From assembly GCA_964390795.1 (NCBI GenBank), contig CAYMLQ010000265.1:1-8416 (forward strand): DNA of 8,416 nt, read 5' to 3'. Shown here in pieces: positions 1-6,632 of this stretch. The notes under the pieces are model-generated. The model searched no databases and was not told the DNA's origin. It was given only the letters and a program-made list of their open reading frames with translations. Position 1 is the first letter of the stretch; each line of letters begins with the position of its first letter. Position numbers and translations under genes: made by a program. This DNA comes from CAYMLQ01 sp964390795 (lineage in GTDB: Bacteria > Verrucomicrobiota > Kiritimatiellia > RFP12 > UBA1067).

Positions 1-393
1 GAAGGCGGCGGCGACCGTCCGGTCCACCGAATCCGCCGTTTTCGCGGACGGCCAGCTTTCCCCGGTCCACCTCACGAAACGCATGATCGAGCATTTCCGG
101 TTGTCCAGGGTGTGTTTCAGGATGCTCTTGCCCGACAGCTCTATCCTTTTGGTATAGGTGGGCCAGAGTTCTGAAAGGGCCAAGCCTTGCCGGTCCGTCC
201 CGCAGACCGCGTCCAGCATGGCGTGGAGTTTGGCCACGGGCGTCTTCTTGCCGTAGGCCATGAGAAAGGTCTGCTCGATGATCGCGGCTTTCGCCCGGTC
301 ATCTGTGCCCGTGGATTTCCGGACGCGCTTGCCTTCCGTCGTCCAGATTTGGAACCACCAGAACTGGCTTAAAGGACGTTTGTAGAGTGACAT
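1..393 (-). CDS. Tyrosine recombinase (phage-type integrase), N-terminal part, runs off the left edge
   Basis: This open frame begins with ATG at 393 and stays open for 131 codons to base 1, so the C-terminal catalytic domain lies outside the window. Residues 1-45 have the shape of an integrase arm-type DNA-binding domain: a basic start (MSLYKRP), an aromatic strand (FWWFQIW), a turn, then KRVRKSTGTDD followed by an alanine/lysine helix. Residues about 70-131 resemble the helical core-binding (SAM-like) domain, with LSELWPTYTKRIEL and a basic helix around KHTLDNRKCSIMRFVRW. In the family these two domains bind arm and core sites, and the missing C-terminal R-H-R-Y domain cuts and rejoins DNA. 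The start is supported by AAAGGGG five bases upstream and by a promoter just beyond it. Identification rests on pattern and domain order only, because no catalytic residue is visible; another DNA-binding protein with this N-terminal fold cannot be excluded. Confidence 0.72.
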   Translation of the reverse strand, partial: MSLYKRPLSQFWWFQIWTTEGKRVRKSTGTDDRAKAAIIEQTFLMAYGKKTPVAKLHAMLDAVCGTDRQGLALSELWPTYTKRIELSGKSILKHTLDNRKCSIMRFVRWTGESWPSAKTADSVDRTVAAAF

Positions 394-398
394 GATTG

Positions 399-405
399 CC
401 CCTTT
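399..405 (-). promoter_or_regulatory. Ribosome binding site of the integrase gene
   Basis: On the minus strand the sequence reads AAAGGGG, then CAATC, then ATG at 393. The five-base spacing is in the normal range. This site decides the integrase start, because no other start codon with such a site lies nearby. Confidence 0.65.
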
Positions 406-414
406 CGCCCATAT

Positions 415-443
415 AGTCTAAGTTGGAAAAACAGGCGTGTCAA
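415..443 (-). promoter_or_regulatory. Sigma-70-type promoter for the integrase gene
   Basis: The minus strand carries a perfect -35 box TTGACA (443-438), a 17-base spacer and a -10 candidate TAGACT (420-415) that matches TATAAT at four of six positions, including the key TA and final T. Transcription would start near 408 and give a leader of about 15 bases, just enough to hold the AAAGGGG site. The integrase would then be transcribed independently of the genes upstream. This is the best promoter match I found in the window. PVC promoter consensus is less well defined than that of E. coli, so strength cannot be inferred. Confidence 0.55.
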
Positions 444-465
444 GCCCCAATATAGCCACAGTGTT

Positions 466-532
466 GAATTCTATAAATTAATGTTAACTGTTGTCAGTAA
501 GGTAATTATGTCACTTATTTAGAATTGTATAA
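466..532. repeat. Imperfect 11-base direct repeat flanking an AT-rich segment next to the integrase
   Basis: GAATTCTATAA at 466-476 recurs as GAATTGTATAA at 522-532, with 10 of 11 bases identical and 56 bases between starts. The DNA between them is much richer in A and T than the rest of the window and contains GTTAAC (483-488). Short direct repeats in AT-rich DNA beside an integrase gene could be arm-type binding sites or part of an attachment region. That role is inference, because nothing else in the window repeats the motif and the other end of the putative element is not visible. Confidence 0.35.
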
Positions 533-546
533 GTCCGTACGTTGTA

Positions 547-560
547 CCGGCTTCAGCCGG
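547..560. terminator. GC hairpin downstream of the DUF2723-TPR gene (possible terminator or REP-like)
   Basis: CCGGC (547-551) and GCCGG (556-560) form a 5-bp stem around a TTCA loop. On the minus strand it lies about 45 bases past the stop codon of the DUF2723-TPR gene, which is where a terminator would be. No T run follows, so a standard rho-independent terminator is not supported. It could instead be a REP-like palindrome or a weak attenuating hairpin. A second small inverted repeat, GTAC-GTT-GTAC, touches its left side. Confidence 0.3.
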
Positions 561-577
561 CCCAGAGCACCTGTCCC

Positions 578-603
578 TTAGGGCACTTTCTTAGGGCACT
601 TTC
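578..603. repeat. Perfect tandem duplication of a 13-base unit after the DUF2723-TPR stop codon
   Basis: The unit TTAGGGCACTTTC occurs twice without a gap, at 578-590 and 591-603. The second copy ends two bases from the TAA stop codon of the DUF2723-TPR gene (606-608 on the minus strand). It may be a simple slippage duplication, a footprint of insertion and loss of a mobile element, or part of an attachment region of the neighbouring integrase element. The sequence alone does not choose between these. Confidence 0.8.
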
Positions 604-605
604 AT

Positions 606-3600
606 TTACCGCTTCTTGAGTCCCGCCGCGACGGCGGCCAGCTCGGCGCGTTGCCGGGGCGAGAGCGCGTCCGCCTGCAGAGTGAGTTGCCGAACCCGCT
701 CACGGGCTTCAACAGGGTCGCCGGTGCGAGCAAGAATCCGAACCTCGGTGAGTTTGAAGGACACGGCCTTCGGGTCGAGCGTGCGGGCGGCGAGAGAGGA
801 CTGCCCGGCTTCCGGCAGGCGGCCCTCGTCGAGCAGGATACAGGCGAGGGTGTCGTGGGCGCTCGCATTCTTCGGGTCGAGCGCAAGCGCTTGTCGAACC
901 GTTTTCCCGGCCTCGTCCAGTTTGCCCTGCCTGCGCAGCGTCTCTGCCAGGTCGTTGCAAACGGGCGAAGAGGGCTTTGCGGCCACGCTCCGGCGCAGAT
1001 GCGCCTCGGCGCCTTCCAGGTCGTCGCGGCTGAGCAGGAGCGTGCCCCTCAGGTAGTTGGCCAGCCCGTCGCCGCGATCCATGCGAAGCAGGGCGTCCGC
1101 ATGTCTTTCCGTCGCCGCCGCATCTTTCAAGGCAAAGTCCAAATTCAGAAGGGCGGTCAAGACCGCGCGGTTTCCGGGGTTGAGTTTGTAGGCGAGCATA
1201 AAGGACTCGCGCGCTTTGCTGTAGGAGGCCGGCCCTTTCGCCTGCAGGACGAAGCCCTGGGTCAGTGCGACCAGGTAATGGGGGGCTTTGCCCGTTGCGG
1301 ACTGCATGCGCGGCAGGATATCCCGTTCGACCTCAGCGGCCTTGCCCTGCTTGAGCAGCAGATTGGCTTGCAGGGCCCAGGCGTACAGCAGTTTCGGGTC
1401 TTCGTCCGTCAGGCTTTGCAATTTCTGCCGGGCGGCTGCCTCCTCGCCAGCGGCCAGATCGATGGTTGCGTCTTCCAGGCGATACGTGGTGTCGGGGAGG
1501 CCGGCCCTTTTCGCCTCGTCGAGGTACGTGCGAGCGGCCGCCGCGTCGGCTCTGTTGAGCGCCACGCGGACCATGCCCAAAAGGGCGGGAATATCCGACG
1601 GCGCCTGCTCGAGCACGCGTTTGAAGAGGGCTTCGCTTTCAGGCAGCTTTCCGTCCGACAGGCTGAGTCCCGCCAAATCGTTGAGAAACGGGAGCTTCTG
1701 CTCTTCGGGTGCCAGGTCCAGGGCGCGGCGCAAAGCGGCGGTCGCCATCTTAGGCTGCCCGAACCGCCGCCACTCCGCACTTTGCTTTGAAAACTCGCCC
1801 GGCACGCGCACGTACCCGTAAAAACGGGCCAGACGTCCGGCGTCGGGCCTGTCCTTAAGTTGCGCGAACGCCGTTGCGGCGGCGCTCTCCGCAGCCGGCT
1901 TTTCCTCCGGCGCGATGCCCTGCCGTGTGAGAACCACGCGGTTGAGCATGGCGCTGAAGTTTTCGGGGTCAAAGGCGAGGGCGCGCCGGTAGGCGGCATA
2001 GGCTTCGCTGGGGCGTCCCAAATCCTCGAGCTGGACGCCGAGATTGTTGGCGGCCATCGAAACATGCCTCCGCAAGGTGCCGCGCAGAGCGTCGACCGGA
2101 TCGCCTTTCGCCGCGCCCTGCAACAGGAGCTCCATGCGGGACCAGAAAACGTCGTGCTCGTCCAGCAGGGGCCGGGCCTTCAGCGGTTCGGCGTCGCGCT
2201 CGGCAACGAAGAGCAGGCGGTCGGTCTGCGGCGTGAAGCCAGCCTCGATCAGCAGATCGGGCGACACATAAAACGCCAGCCGGTTGACCGCTCCTGTATC
2301 CGAGGCCAGCCACTCCTGCAAGAAGGACGCGCACCCGAGGTTAGCGGCATTCCGGTAGGGAGCGACGCGGCCGGCGAAAACGGGATCGGAGTCAAGCGCC
2401 TGACAGAGCCGGCGGATCTGGAGCGGATGGCGTTCCGCGGCAAGATTGATGAGGTTGAGCGGCTGGCCCTGGCGGAGCGCTGCGATTTTCAACTGCGGGT
2501 CAAGCAGTCCGTCCGTCACGAGCCAGGTGCGGCCCTGCAACTGAGCGAGGAGTTCCTTGATATAGGTGTCGGCGAACGCGGCTCGGCGGCCGTTGGCGCG
2601 CGCGCCGTTCCCGAAAGCGCCGATCACGGTACACAGGACAAGGGCTCCGCCCATCACGCCGGCGAGTCCTCGTATCAGTAAGTTATCGCCGCTAACCACA
2701 CCGCGCTTGCCGTGCCGCCCCCTGCCTGCTTTTTTGCCGCGTAGTGTCGGATCCGCGAGACGAAGGAACCAGAAGGCTGCCAGATAGCCAATGACCATGG
2801 CGGTGAGGAGCTGTTCGAGGACTGGCATCCGGCCTGCCGGGAGCGAGGCCGACCACGGCAAGAAGGACGCGTTGGTCTGGACGAAACAAGCGGCGACGAC
2901 CAACACGACGTGAACGAAAAGGCCGATCACGCTCCGCCGCTTGTTCAAGCCTCGCTGGGCCACGAACTGAACGACCAGCCAGGGCAAGAAGGAAACCAGA
3001 GCGATCCAGATCCAACCTGTGCGGGGAACCATCGCTTGAAGCTGGCGCATCTGGTCGATGACCATCTGCATGACAACGGAGAACAGGCTGGCGTCGCCGC
3101 GCAGTTCGACACCCCCGGAGGCGATGAATTGCCAGGCCGCCACGCCATACAGGCTGGCCCCGGCAAGGCCGGCGAGGGCCAGGGCGATCACACGCCACCA
3201 GGAGGGGTTGGCGCGCAGGTAGAGGGCGGCCAGCAGCAGCGCGGCAAAATAGGGAGTCATCACCAGAAAGAGCGCGGTCTCGGAACAGCCAGCGCCGCAA
3301 AGCAGCGCCAGCGCGTAGGGCCGCCAGCGGCCGCCTTGGAGGCGATAGTCCTGCACCAGATTGAACGCCAGCAACAGCAGCACACTGTGGAAGGCAAAAA
3401 AGTGCAGCCGCGTGGCGGACACCCAGAAGGGAATGCTGGAGGCCAAGGCGAACGCTGCGGAGCCGCCGGCCAGCAAAGAGGCCAGACGGGCCTGGCGCGT
3501 GTTCAGCTCGCCGTCGAGCACGATCCAGGCGCCGACCCAGCCGGTCATGTAGCGGCAAAGCAGGCTCACGGCGAGCGCGCCGCACAACGCGCTCCAGAGG

Positions 3601-3812
3601 TTGAGCGCATAGACACTGGCGCTGATAGGCAGGTGACTCAAGAGCGCGGTACAGGCGAACCAGAGCGTGTGGCCGGGGGCTAGACGCGGTTCGATGCCAA
3701 GGCGCGTGGCCATCAGCGTGGCGGATTCGCCGGGGAAGGCGGTGGGGCTGAGCGTCAGCCAGAAAAGCAGCAAGGCTAAAGCACCTGCGGCCATTGACAC
3801 CTGGTTATTCAA
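606..3812 (-). CDS. DUF2723 / GT117-like membrane protein with tetratricopeptide repeats
   Basis: With the TTG start at 3812 the protein has 1068 residues. Residues about 8-400 carry some ten or more hydrophobic segments. The first loop, PGESATLMATRLGI followed by APGHTLW and ALNLWSALCGALAVSLL, aligns with the DUF2723 (protein O-mannosyltransferase-like, GT117) signature PGDSGE...HPPG...NLLSALFGALA. Residues about 405-575 look soluble, and 585-1040 contain degenerate TPRs such as AANNLGVQLEDLGRPSEAY and ARQALALDP-like helices. A GT-C-type enzyme would use a lipid-linked sugar at the outer face of the membrane, with the TPRs as a protein scaffold. This is inference, because the usual GDSGE acid pair reads GESAT. 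Start: a strong AAGGAGGGG (3825-3833) precedes TTG 3812 by 12 bases, which is rather long. ATG 3794 (1062 residues, weak site) and an upstream TTG at 3890 are alternatives. The N-terminal hydrophobic helix is intact with any of them. Confidence 0.8.
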   Translation of the reverse strand: MNNQVSMAAGALALLLFWLTLSPTAFPGESATLMATRLGIEPRLAPGHTLWFACTALLSHLPISASVYALNLWSALCGALAVSLLCRYMTGWVGAWIVLDGELNTRQARLASLLAGGSAAFALASSIPFWVSATRLHFFAFHSVLLLLAFNLVQDYRLQGGRWRPYALALLCGAGCSETALFLVMTPYFAALLLAALYLRANPSWWRVIALALAGLAGASLYGVAAWQFIASGGVELRGDASLFSVVMQMVIDQMRQLQAMVPRTGWIWIALVSFLPWLVVQFVAQRGLNKRRSVIGLFVHVVLVVAACFVQTNASFLPWSASLPAGRMPVLEQLLTAMVIGYLAAFWFLRLADPTLRGKKAGRGRHGKRGVVSGDNLLIRGLAGVMGGALVLCTVIGAFGNGARANGRRAAFADTYIKELLAQLQGRTWLVTDGLLDPQLKIAALRQGQPLNLINLAAERHPLQIRRLCQALDSDPVFAGRVAPYRNAANLGCASFLQEWLASDTGAVNRLAFYVSPDLLIEAGFTPQTDRLLFVAERDAEPLKARPLLDEHDVFWSRMELLLQGAAKGDPVDALRGTLRRHVSMAANNLGVQLEDLGRPSEAYAAYRRALAFDPENFSAMLNRVVLTRQGIAPEEKPAAESAAATAFAQLKDRPDAGRLARFYGYVRVPGEFSKQSAEWRRFGQPKMATAALRRALDLAPEEQKLPFLNDLAGLSLSDGKLPESEALFKRVLEQAPSDIPALLGMVRVALNRADAAAARTYLDEAKRAGLPDTTYRLEDATIDLAAGEEAAARQKLQSLTDEDPKLLYAWALQANLLLKQGKAAEVERDILPRMQSATGKAPHYLVALTQGFVLQAKGPASYSKARESFMLAYKLNPGNRAVLTALLNLDFALKDAAATERHADALLRMDRGDGLANYLRGTLLLSRDDLEGAEAHLRRSVAAKPSSPVCNDLAETLRRQGKLDEAGKTVRQALALDPKNASAHDTLACILLDEGRLPEAGQSSLAARTLDPKAVSFKLTEVRILARTGDPVEARERVRQLTLQADALSPRQRAELAAVAAGLKKR

Positions 3813-4039
3813 GCGGTTCGTAAGCCCCTCCTTTTTGATAGTAAAGCGAACGGTAAAATGAAGGCTAACTGCTCCGGCACCTGCTCCCAACTCTCATCAA
3901 GACCGTTAAGAGTTTCGCACATTCTGGACCGAGCGGCAAGCAGCCACTCGGCGTCGATCCGGCCTGGGAGCTGGCCGAACACAGGGTCGCTAACGTCGAG
4001 CGCCACGACTACTTGCTGGCACGTTCCGCGTGCGCTCAT
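3809..4039 (-). CDS. Hypothetical 76-residue ORF, doubtful
   Basis: An ATG frame of 76 codons fills most of the gap between the HzsA-like and DUF2723-TPR genes. I do not recognise the product (start MSARGTCQQVVVALDVSD, end LSKRRGLRTA). It has no clear signal peptide or membrane segment. For it: the first 40 codons show the G/C-rich third positions of the neighbours, and its TGA overlaps the TTG start of the DUF2723-TPR gene (TTGA), a common arrangement in coupled genes. Against it: there is no good ribosome binding site (AGAGGA lies about 13 bases upstream), the last third is AT-rich and looks like leader DNA holding the downstream Shine-Dalgarno, and no family match comes to mind. It may be a remnant or chance ORF. 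Confidence 0.28.
   Translation of the reverse strand: MSARGTCQQVVVALDVSDPVFGQLPGRIDAEWLLAARSRMCETLNGLDESWEQVPEQLAFILPFALLSKRRGLRTA
3825..3833 (-). promoter_or_regulatory. Strong Shine-Dalgarno sequence ahead of the DUF2723-TPR gene
   Basis: The minus strand reads AAGGAGGGG here, the best ribosome binding site in the window. It argues against the far upstream TTG at 3890 and for a start downstream of it. The next in-frame usual starts are TTG 3812, GTG 3800 and ATG 3794. TTG 3812 is closest, but the 12-base gap after the last G is longer than usual. Confidence 0.6.
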
Positions 4040-4098
4040 GGTTCACGCTTTGTCCTCTTTAGCAAGACCGCCCCATAAAAACTCGTCTGTATGATCCT

Positions 4099-6534
4099 TT
4101 ACCTCCCCGACTGGGGCGACTCGGTTAGCCAGAAGGAACGCCAGTAGCGCTCGTCAGTAGCATAGACGTCCACCGGCTCCTGCGAGCCCAGGCTGTCCGG
4201 CAGAATCCCAAACTTCTTCATCTCGCGGAGGTAGGGCTCATTGGGCCTGAACCCCGGCATATCAAAGCGCCTGACCTGCTCCAAACGGTCACGGGCTTTG
4301 ACGATCTCGACAAGGATCTTCTGATAAGAGGGGTCGTTCGTGGTGCAGAACACCCGCGCAGACAGTCCGGCTGAACTCTGCCTGTTGGATAGGGCCCGGC
4401 AAAGCTCCAGCCCCCCGGCCTCCTTTGCCAGGGGTGCCAGGAGCGCCAGCGAGGCTTCGGGACGGGACAGGTTGAACAGCAGCTCGGGATGGGTCTTGAA
4501 CTGGCCACGCCTGTCCTTCTTATCCTTGACCGCGTGGCAGGCCTCGCAACGCTCCTCCAGAACCGCCGGAGGGATCGTCACGTTCACCATCCCGGTGCCG
4601 AGCGCCGCATAGGTTCCCGCATAGGGAGCGCCAGAGTCGATCCACAACCGTATCCACGTCGCCTCGCGTGGCGACACCTTGACCTCGTGGTGTCCCCCAC
4701 CCACTTTCTGCATTAGCGGGCTTGCCGAACTTCCGATGCCGCGCGGAGCGATATTGCCCTTGCCGTCCTTGCCGTGGGCGACCTGGTTGCGCAGCATCAA
4801 CGAGGCATAGCCCAGCGAGAACCAGGGACTGTGATCCCCCGTCAAAACCACATTGCCCGAGCGGCGCGCAGGGTCGTGGCAACGGATGCAGTGCTTATCG
4901 AGAATCGGCTGGATATCGCGCGGAAAATCAAACACCGCCGGAACATCGGCGATCGGCTCGATCCGGCTGGGCGCCCGCTTCAGGGCCAGGGCTTCGCCTT
5001 TAGACCTCGCAGTTTCCGTCCGGCTCTCGTGACAGCCGGAACAGCTGGTGAACTCGCCCGGCATCAGGCTGACAAAGCTCTGCATCCGTTTGACCGACAG
5101 ATCAGCCCCATCCAGCGCGACAAAGAACAGGGGGCGCCCCGCGGGCACCTCGAAATACGCCGAGCCGTCCGGCTCCACGGGAACCGTGCCGAGAAGGCGC
5201 GGCAGCGTGAACGTTCCGTCCAGGCTGATCGGCTCCATGGTGCCGCTGAAGTTGACCGGCTTGGGCAACGTCTCCAGGACGAGCAGCTTCTTGATGTCGC
5301 CTGGCTTGACCCCCGCCATGTTGCGCCCCTGGGTCACATCCATGAGCGCCAGCCGGCCGGTCGTCTCCCCAGCGCTCGTTTTGGACGCAATGACCGGTTC
5401 GCGGGCGTGCGCCTGAACGGGCCGCGGCTCGTGTACGTCCAGATGCTTGAGTTCGTCCGACAGCGCGTAGAAAGGCTCAGCCCGCCCCGCGCCATCCATG
5501 ATCCAGAGACGCCTGTCGCGCGCTGCGATGAAACAGTTTGTGGTGAAAGCCCAGGGATCGCGCCAGTCATTATCCCTGTTCACAGGGCTGGCACAGCTCA
5601 GGTTGTCGGGACCAGCCTTGGGCGAGACAACCGTGACCTGACCTGCATGCTCCTTCTTTCCGTGGCCTGGAGAGAAGGAGACGACCACGCTGTCGGAACC
5701 GGGAACGGGCTTGGCATCGAGATAAACCGTGCCCGCGTGCATGTTGCCGAAGTACACCATCTGGTCGCTGCCATCCGGGTTGACCGTCCAGAGATGGTGA
5801 TACTGGACACGGCTGCGATCCACGTATTCCCAGCGCATGAACAGAACCCTTCCGTCAGGGAGCATCCACGGCGTATTGTCCTGCTCGATGTTGGCGGAGA
5901 TCGGCATCACATTCTTCCCGTCGCCATCGCACCGATGCAGCGTGGCCACCTGCGTAAACCAGCAATTCACCCAGCGCCGACACCGCGCCGAACAGAAGAC
6001 GATTCCGCCATCGGGCACATAGGTGGGCTCCAGGTCGTCATAGTCGCCCTCCGTCAGTTGCCGCAGGCCCGAGCCGTCTGTATTGATTTCGTAAAGATGG
6101 TAGATCCTGCTGCCGCCCTTCCGGTAGGAAAAGACCATTTTGCCGCCGTCGTAATGCATCTGCGGATCACGCACTCCGCCGTCCGGATCAGCCAGCAGGA
6201 CCGTCGTGCGCCCGCTGCGCAGGTCCAGCTTGCACAAGCGCCCGCCGGCAGGCCCGTACTGCATGTTGTTCGTACTCTCCACCCGGTATCCGAAATTGGC
6301 ATACCAATGTCCGTCGTTGCCAATCCCCCGCACGGCAAAGACAATCGTTTCGACATCGCGCAGAGGTCCCGCCAGGCTCGCTGCCAGCAGTTCGCCGGGA
6401 ATAAACGCACCGGTTGGTGGCGCAAGGGTTCCAGCGGCACGTGAGAAGGAAACGGCAAACACGATGCCAATCACCGCGAGCCTGCGGGAGAGCAACGCGG
6501 AGAATTTCGTCCTATAAGGAGTTCGAATGTTCAC
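4099..6534 (-). CDS. HzsA-related secreted multihaem protein (beta-propeller plus cytochrome c)
   Basis: This 811-residue protein starts with GTG. Residues 1-34 form a Sec signal peptide (basic start, LAVIGIVFAVSF core, SRAAG cleavage region). Residues about 45-400 form a PD40/TolB-like beta-propeller with family blocks such as FCSARCRRWVNC (180-191), EQDNTPWMLPDGR, WEYVDRSRVQYHHLWT and FSPGHGKKEHAG. Residues about 440-505 match the hydrazine synthase alpha middle domain (LLGTVPVEPDGSAYFEVPAG). Three haem c sites follow: CSGCH (498-502), CIRCH (549-553) and CEACH (663-667). The second lies in a planctomycete-cytochrome-type context (FPRDIQPILDKHCIRCH). The length is close to that of anammox HzsA, but related proteins are common in PVC genomes without hydrazine metabolism and their reaction is unknown. 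It probably acts outside the cytoplasmic membrane in electron transfer or oxidation. No HzsB or HzsC partner is visible. It lies between an esterase locus and a DUF2723 protein. Confidence 0.9.
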   Translation of the reverse strand: MNIRTPYRTKFSALLSRRLAVIGIVFAVSFSRAAGTLAPPTGAFIPGELLAASLAGPLRDVETIVFAVRGIGNDGHWYANFGYRVESTNNMQYGPAGGRLCKLDLRSGRTTVLLADPDGGVRDPQMHYDGGKMVFSYRKGGSRIYHLYEINTDGSGLRQLTEGDYDDLEPTYVPDGGIVFCSARCRRWVNCWFTQVATLHRCDGDGKNVMPISANIEQDNTPWMLPDGRVLFMRWEYVDRSRVQYHHLWTVNPDGSDQMVYFGNMHAGTVYLDAKPVPGSDSVVVSFSPGHGKKEHAGQVTVVSPKAGPDNLSCASPVNRDNDWRDPWAFTTNCFIAARDRRLWIMDGAGRAEPFYALSDELKHLDVHEPRPVQAHAREPVIASKTSAGETTGRLALMDVTQGRNMAGVKPGDIKKLLVLETLPKPVNFSGTMEPISLDGTFTLPRLLGTVPVEPDGSAYFEVPAGRPLFFVALDGADLSVKRMQSFVSLMPGEFTSCSGCHESRTETARSKGEALALKRAPSRIEPIADVPAVFDFPRDIQPILDKHCIRCHDPARRSGNVVLTGDHSPWFSLGYASLMLRNQVAHGKDGKGNIAPRGIGSSASPLMQKVGGGHHEVKVSPREATWIRLWIDSGAPYAGTYAALGTGMVNVTIPPAVLEERCEACHAVKDKKDRRGQFKTHPELLFNLSRPEASLALLAPLAKEAGGLELCRALSNRQSSAGLSARVFCTTNDPSYQKILVEIVKARDRLEQVRRFDMPGFRPNEPYLREMKKFGILPDSLGSQEPVDVYATDERYWRSFWLTESPQSGR

Positions 6535-6632
6535 AAGATGATCATCCTTCCGAGCGTCAGCCAGCCGGCGCGGTCACGGTCCTGATCCACGTTGGCAAAG
6601 CGGTTCTCATGCTTATTTTCATTCTGCGTCTT
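6531..6632 (-). other. Coding-like remnant between the small secreted gene and the HzsA-related gene
   Basis: In the same frame as the 92-residue ORF, but beyond its stop, the minus strand reads KTQNENKHENRFANVDQ, then DRDRAGWLTLGR, ending at a TGA that overlaps the GTG start of the HzsA-related gene (GTGA). It has no proper start codon of its own apart from an internal GTG and ATG. The stretch DQDRD-RA-GWLTL resembles a calcium-binding EF-hand loop (DxDxDGxL) broken by two extra residues. It may be the tail of a lost gene or simply leader DNA; no promoter for the HzsA-related gene is evident in it. Confidence 0.2.
6545..6551 (-). promoter_or_regulatory. Ribosome binding site of the HzsA-related gene
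   Basis: The minus strand reads GGAAGGA, ten bases ahead of the GTG start at 6534. It supports the GTG as the start, and the signal peptide begins right there. A 10-base palindrome, GATGATCATC (6537-6546), overlaps the end of the site and fills most of the spacer, so the site could be partly hidden by pairing. Confidence 0.5.

Noticed and set aside
651..1790. Plus-strand open frame of 379 codons
   Set aside because: It is antisense to the TPR region of the DUF2723-TPR gene; no ribosome site and no protein family pattern.
2692..3585. Minus-strand open frame of 297 codons
   Set aside because: It is a shifted frame inside the DUF2723 gene, whose own frame has convincing membrane segments. This one is arginine-rich with no motif.
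2910..3683. Plus-strand open frame of 257 codons
   Set aside because: Antisense to the membrane part of the DUF2723 gene, Gln/Gly/His-rich product without motifs.
3835..3880. Promoter ahead of the DUF2723-TPR gene (TACTAT as -10)
   Set aside because: The -10 candidate matches four of six bases, but no acceptable -35 lies 16-18 bases upstream.
3813..3890. DUF2723 start at TTG 3890
   Set aside because: No ribosome site precedes it, the added residues cover the strong AAGGAGGGG site, and the hydrophobic start is complete without them.
4100..4125. Terminator after the HzsA-related gene (CCCC-GACT-GGGG)
   Set aside because: The stem is only four pairs, overlaps the stop region of the gene, and the nearest T run is about 20 bases further on.
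4774..6444. Long plus-strand open frame of 556 codons
   Set aside because: It lies wholly antisense to the HzsA-related gene. Its product has no recognisable domain and shows the arginine- and histidine-rich composition typical of mirror frames in GC-rich genes.
6567..6625. Minus-strand 21-codon ORF starting MKISMRTALP
   Set aside because: Too short, no ribosome site of quality, and no continuation into the HzsA-related frame.
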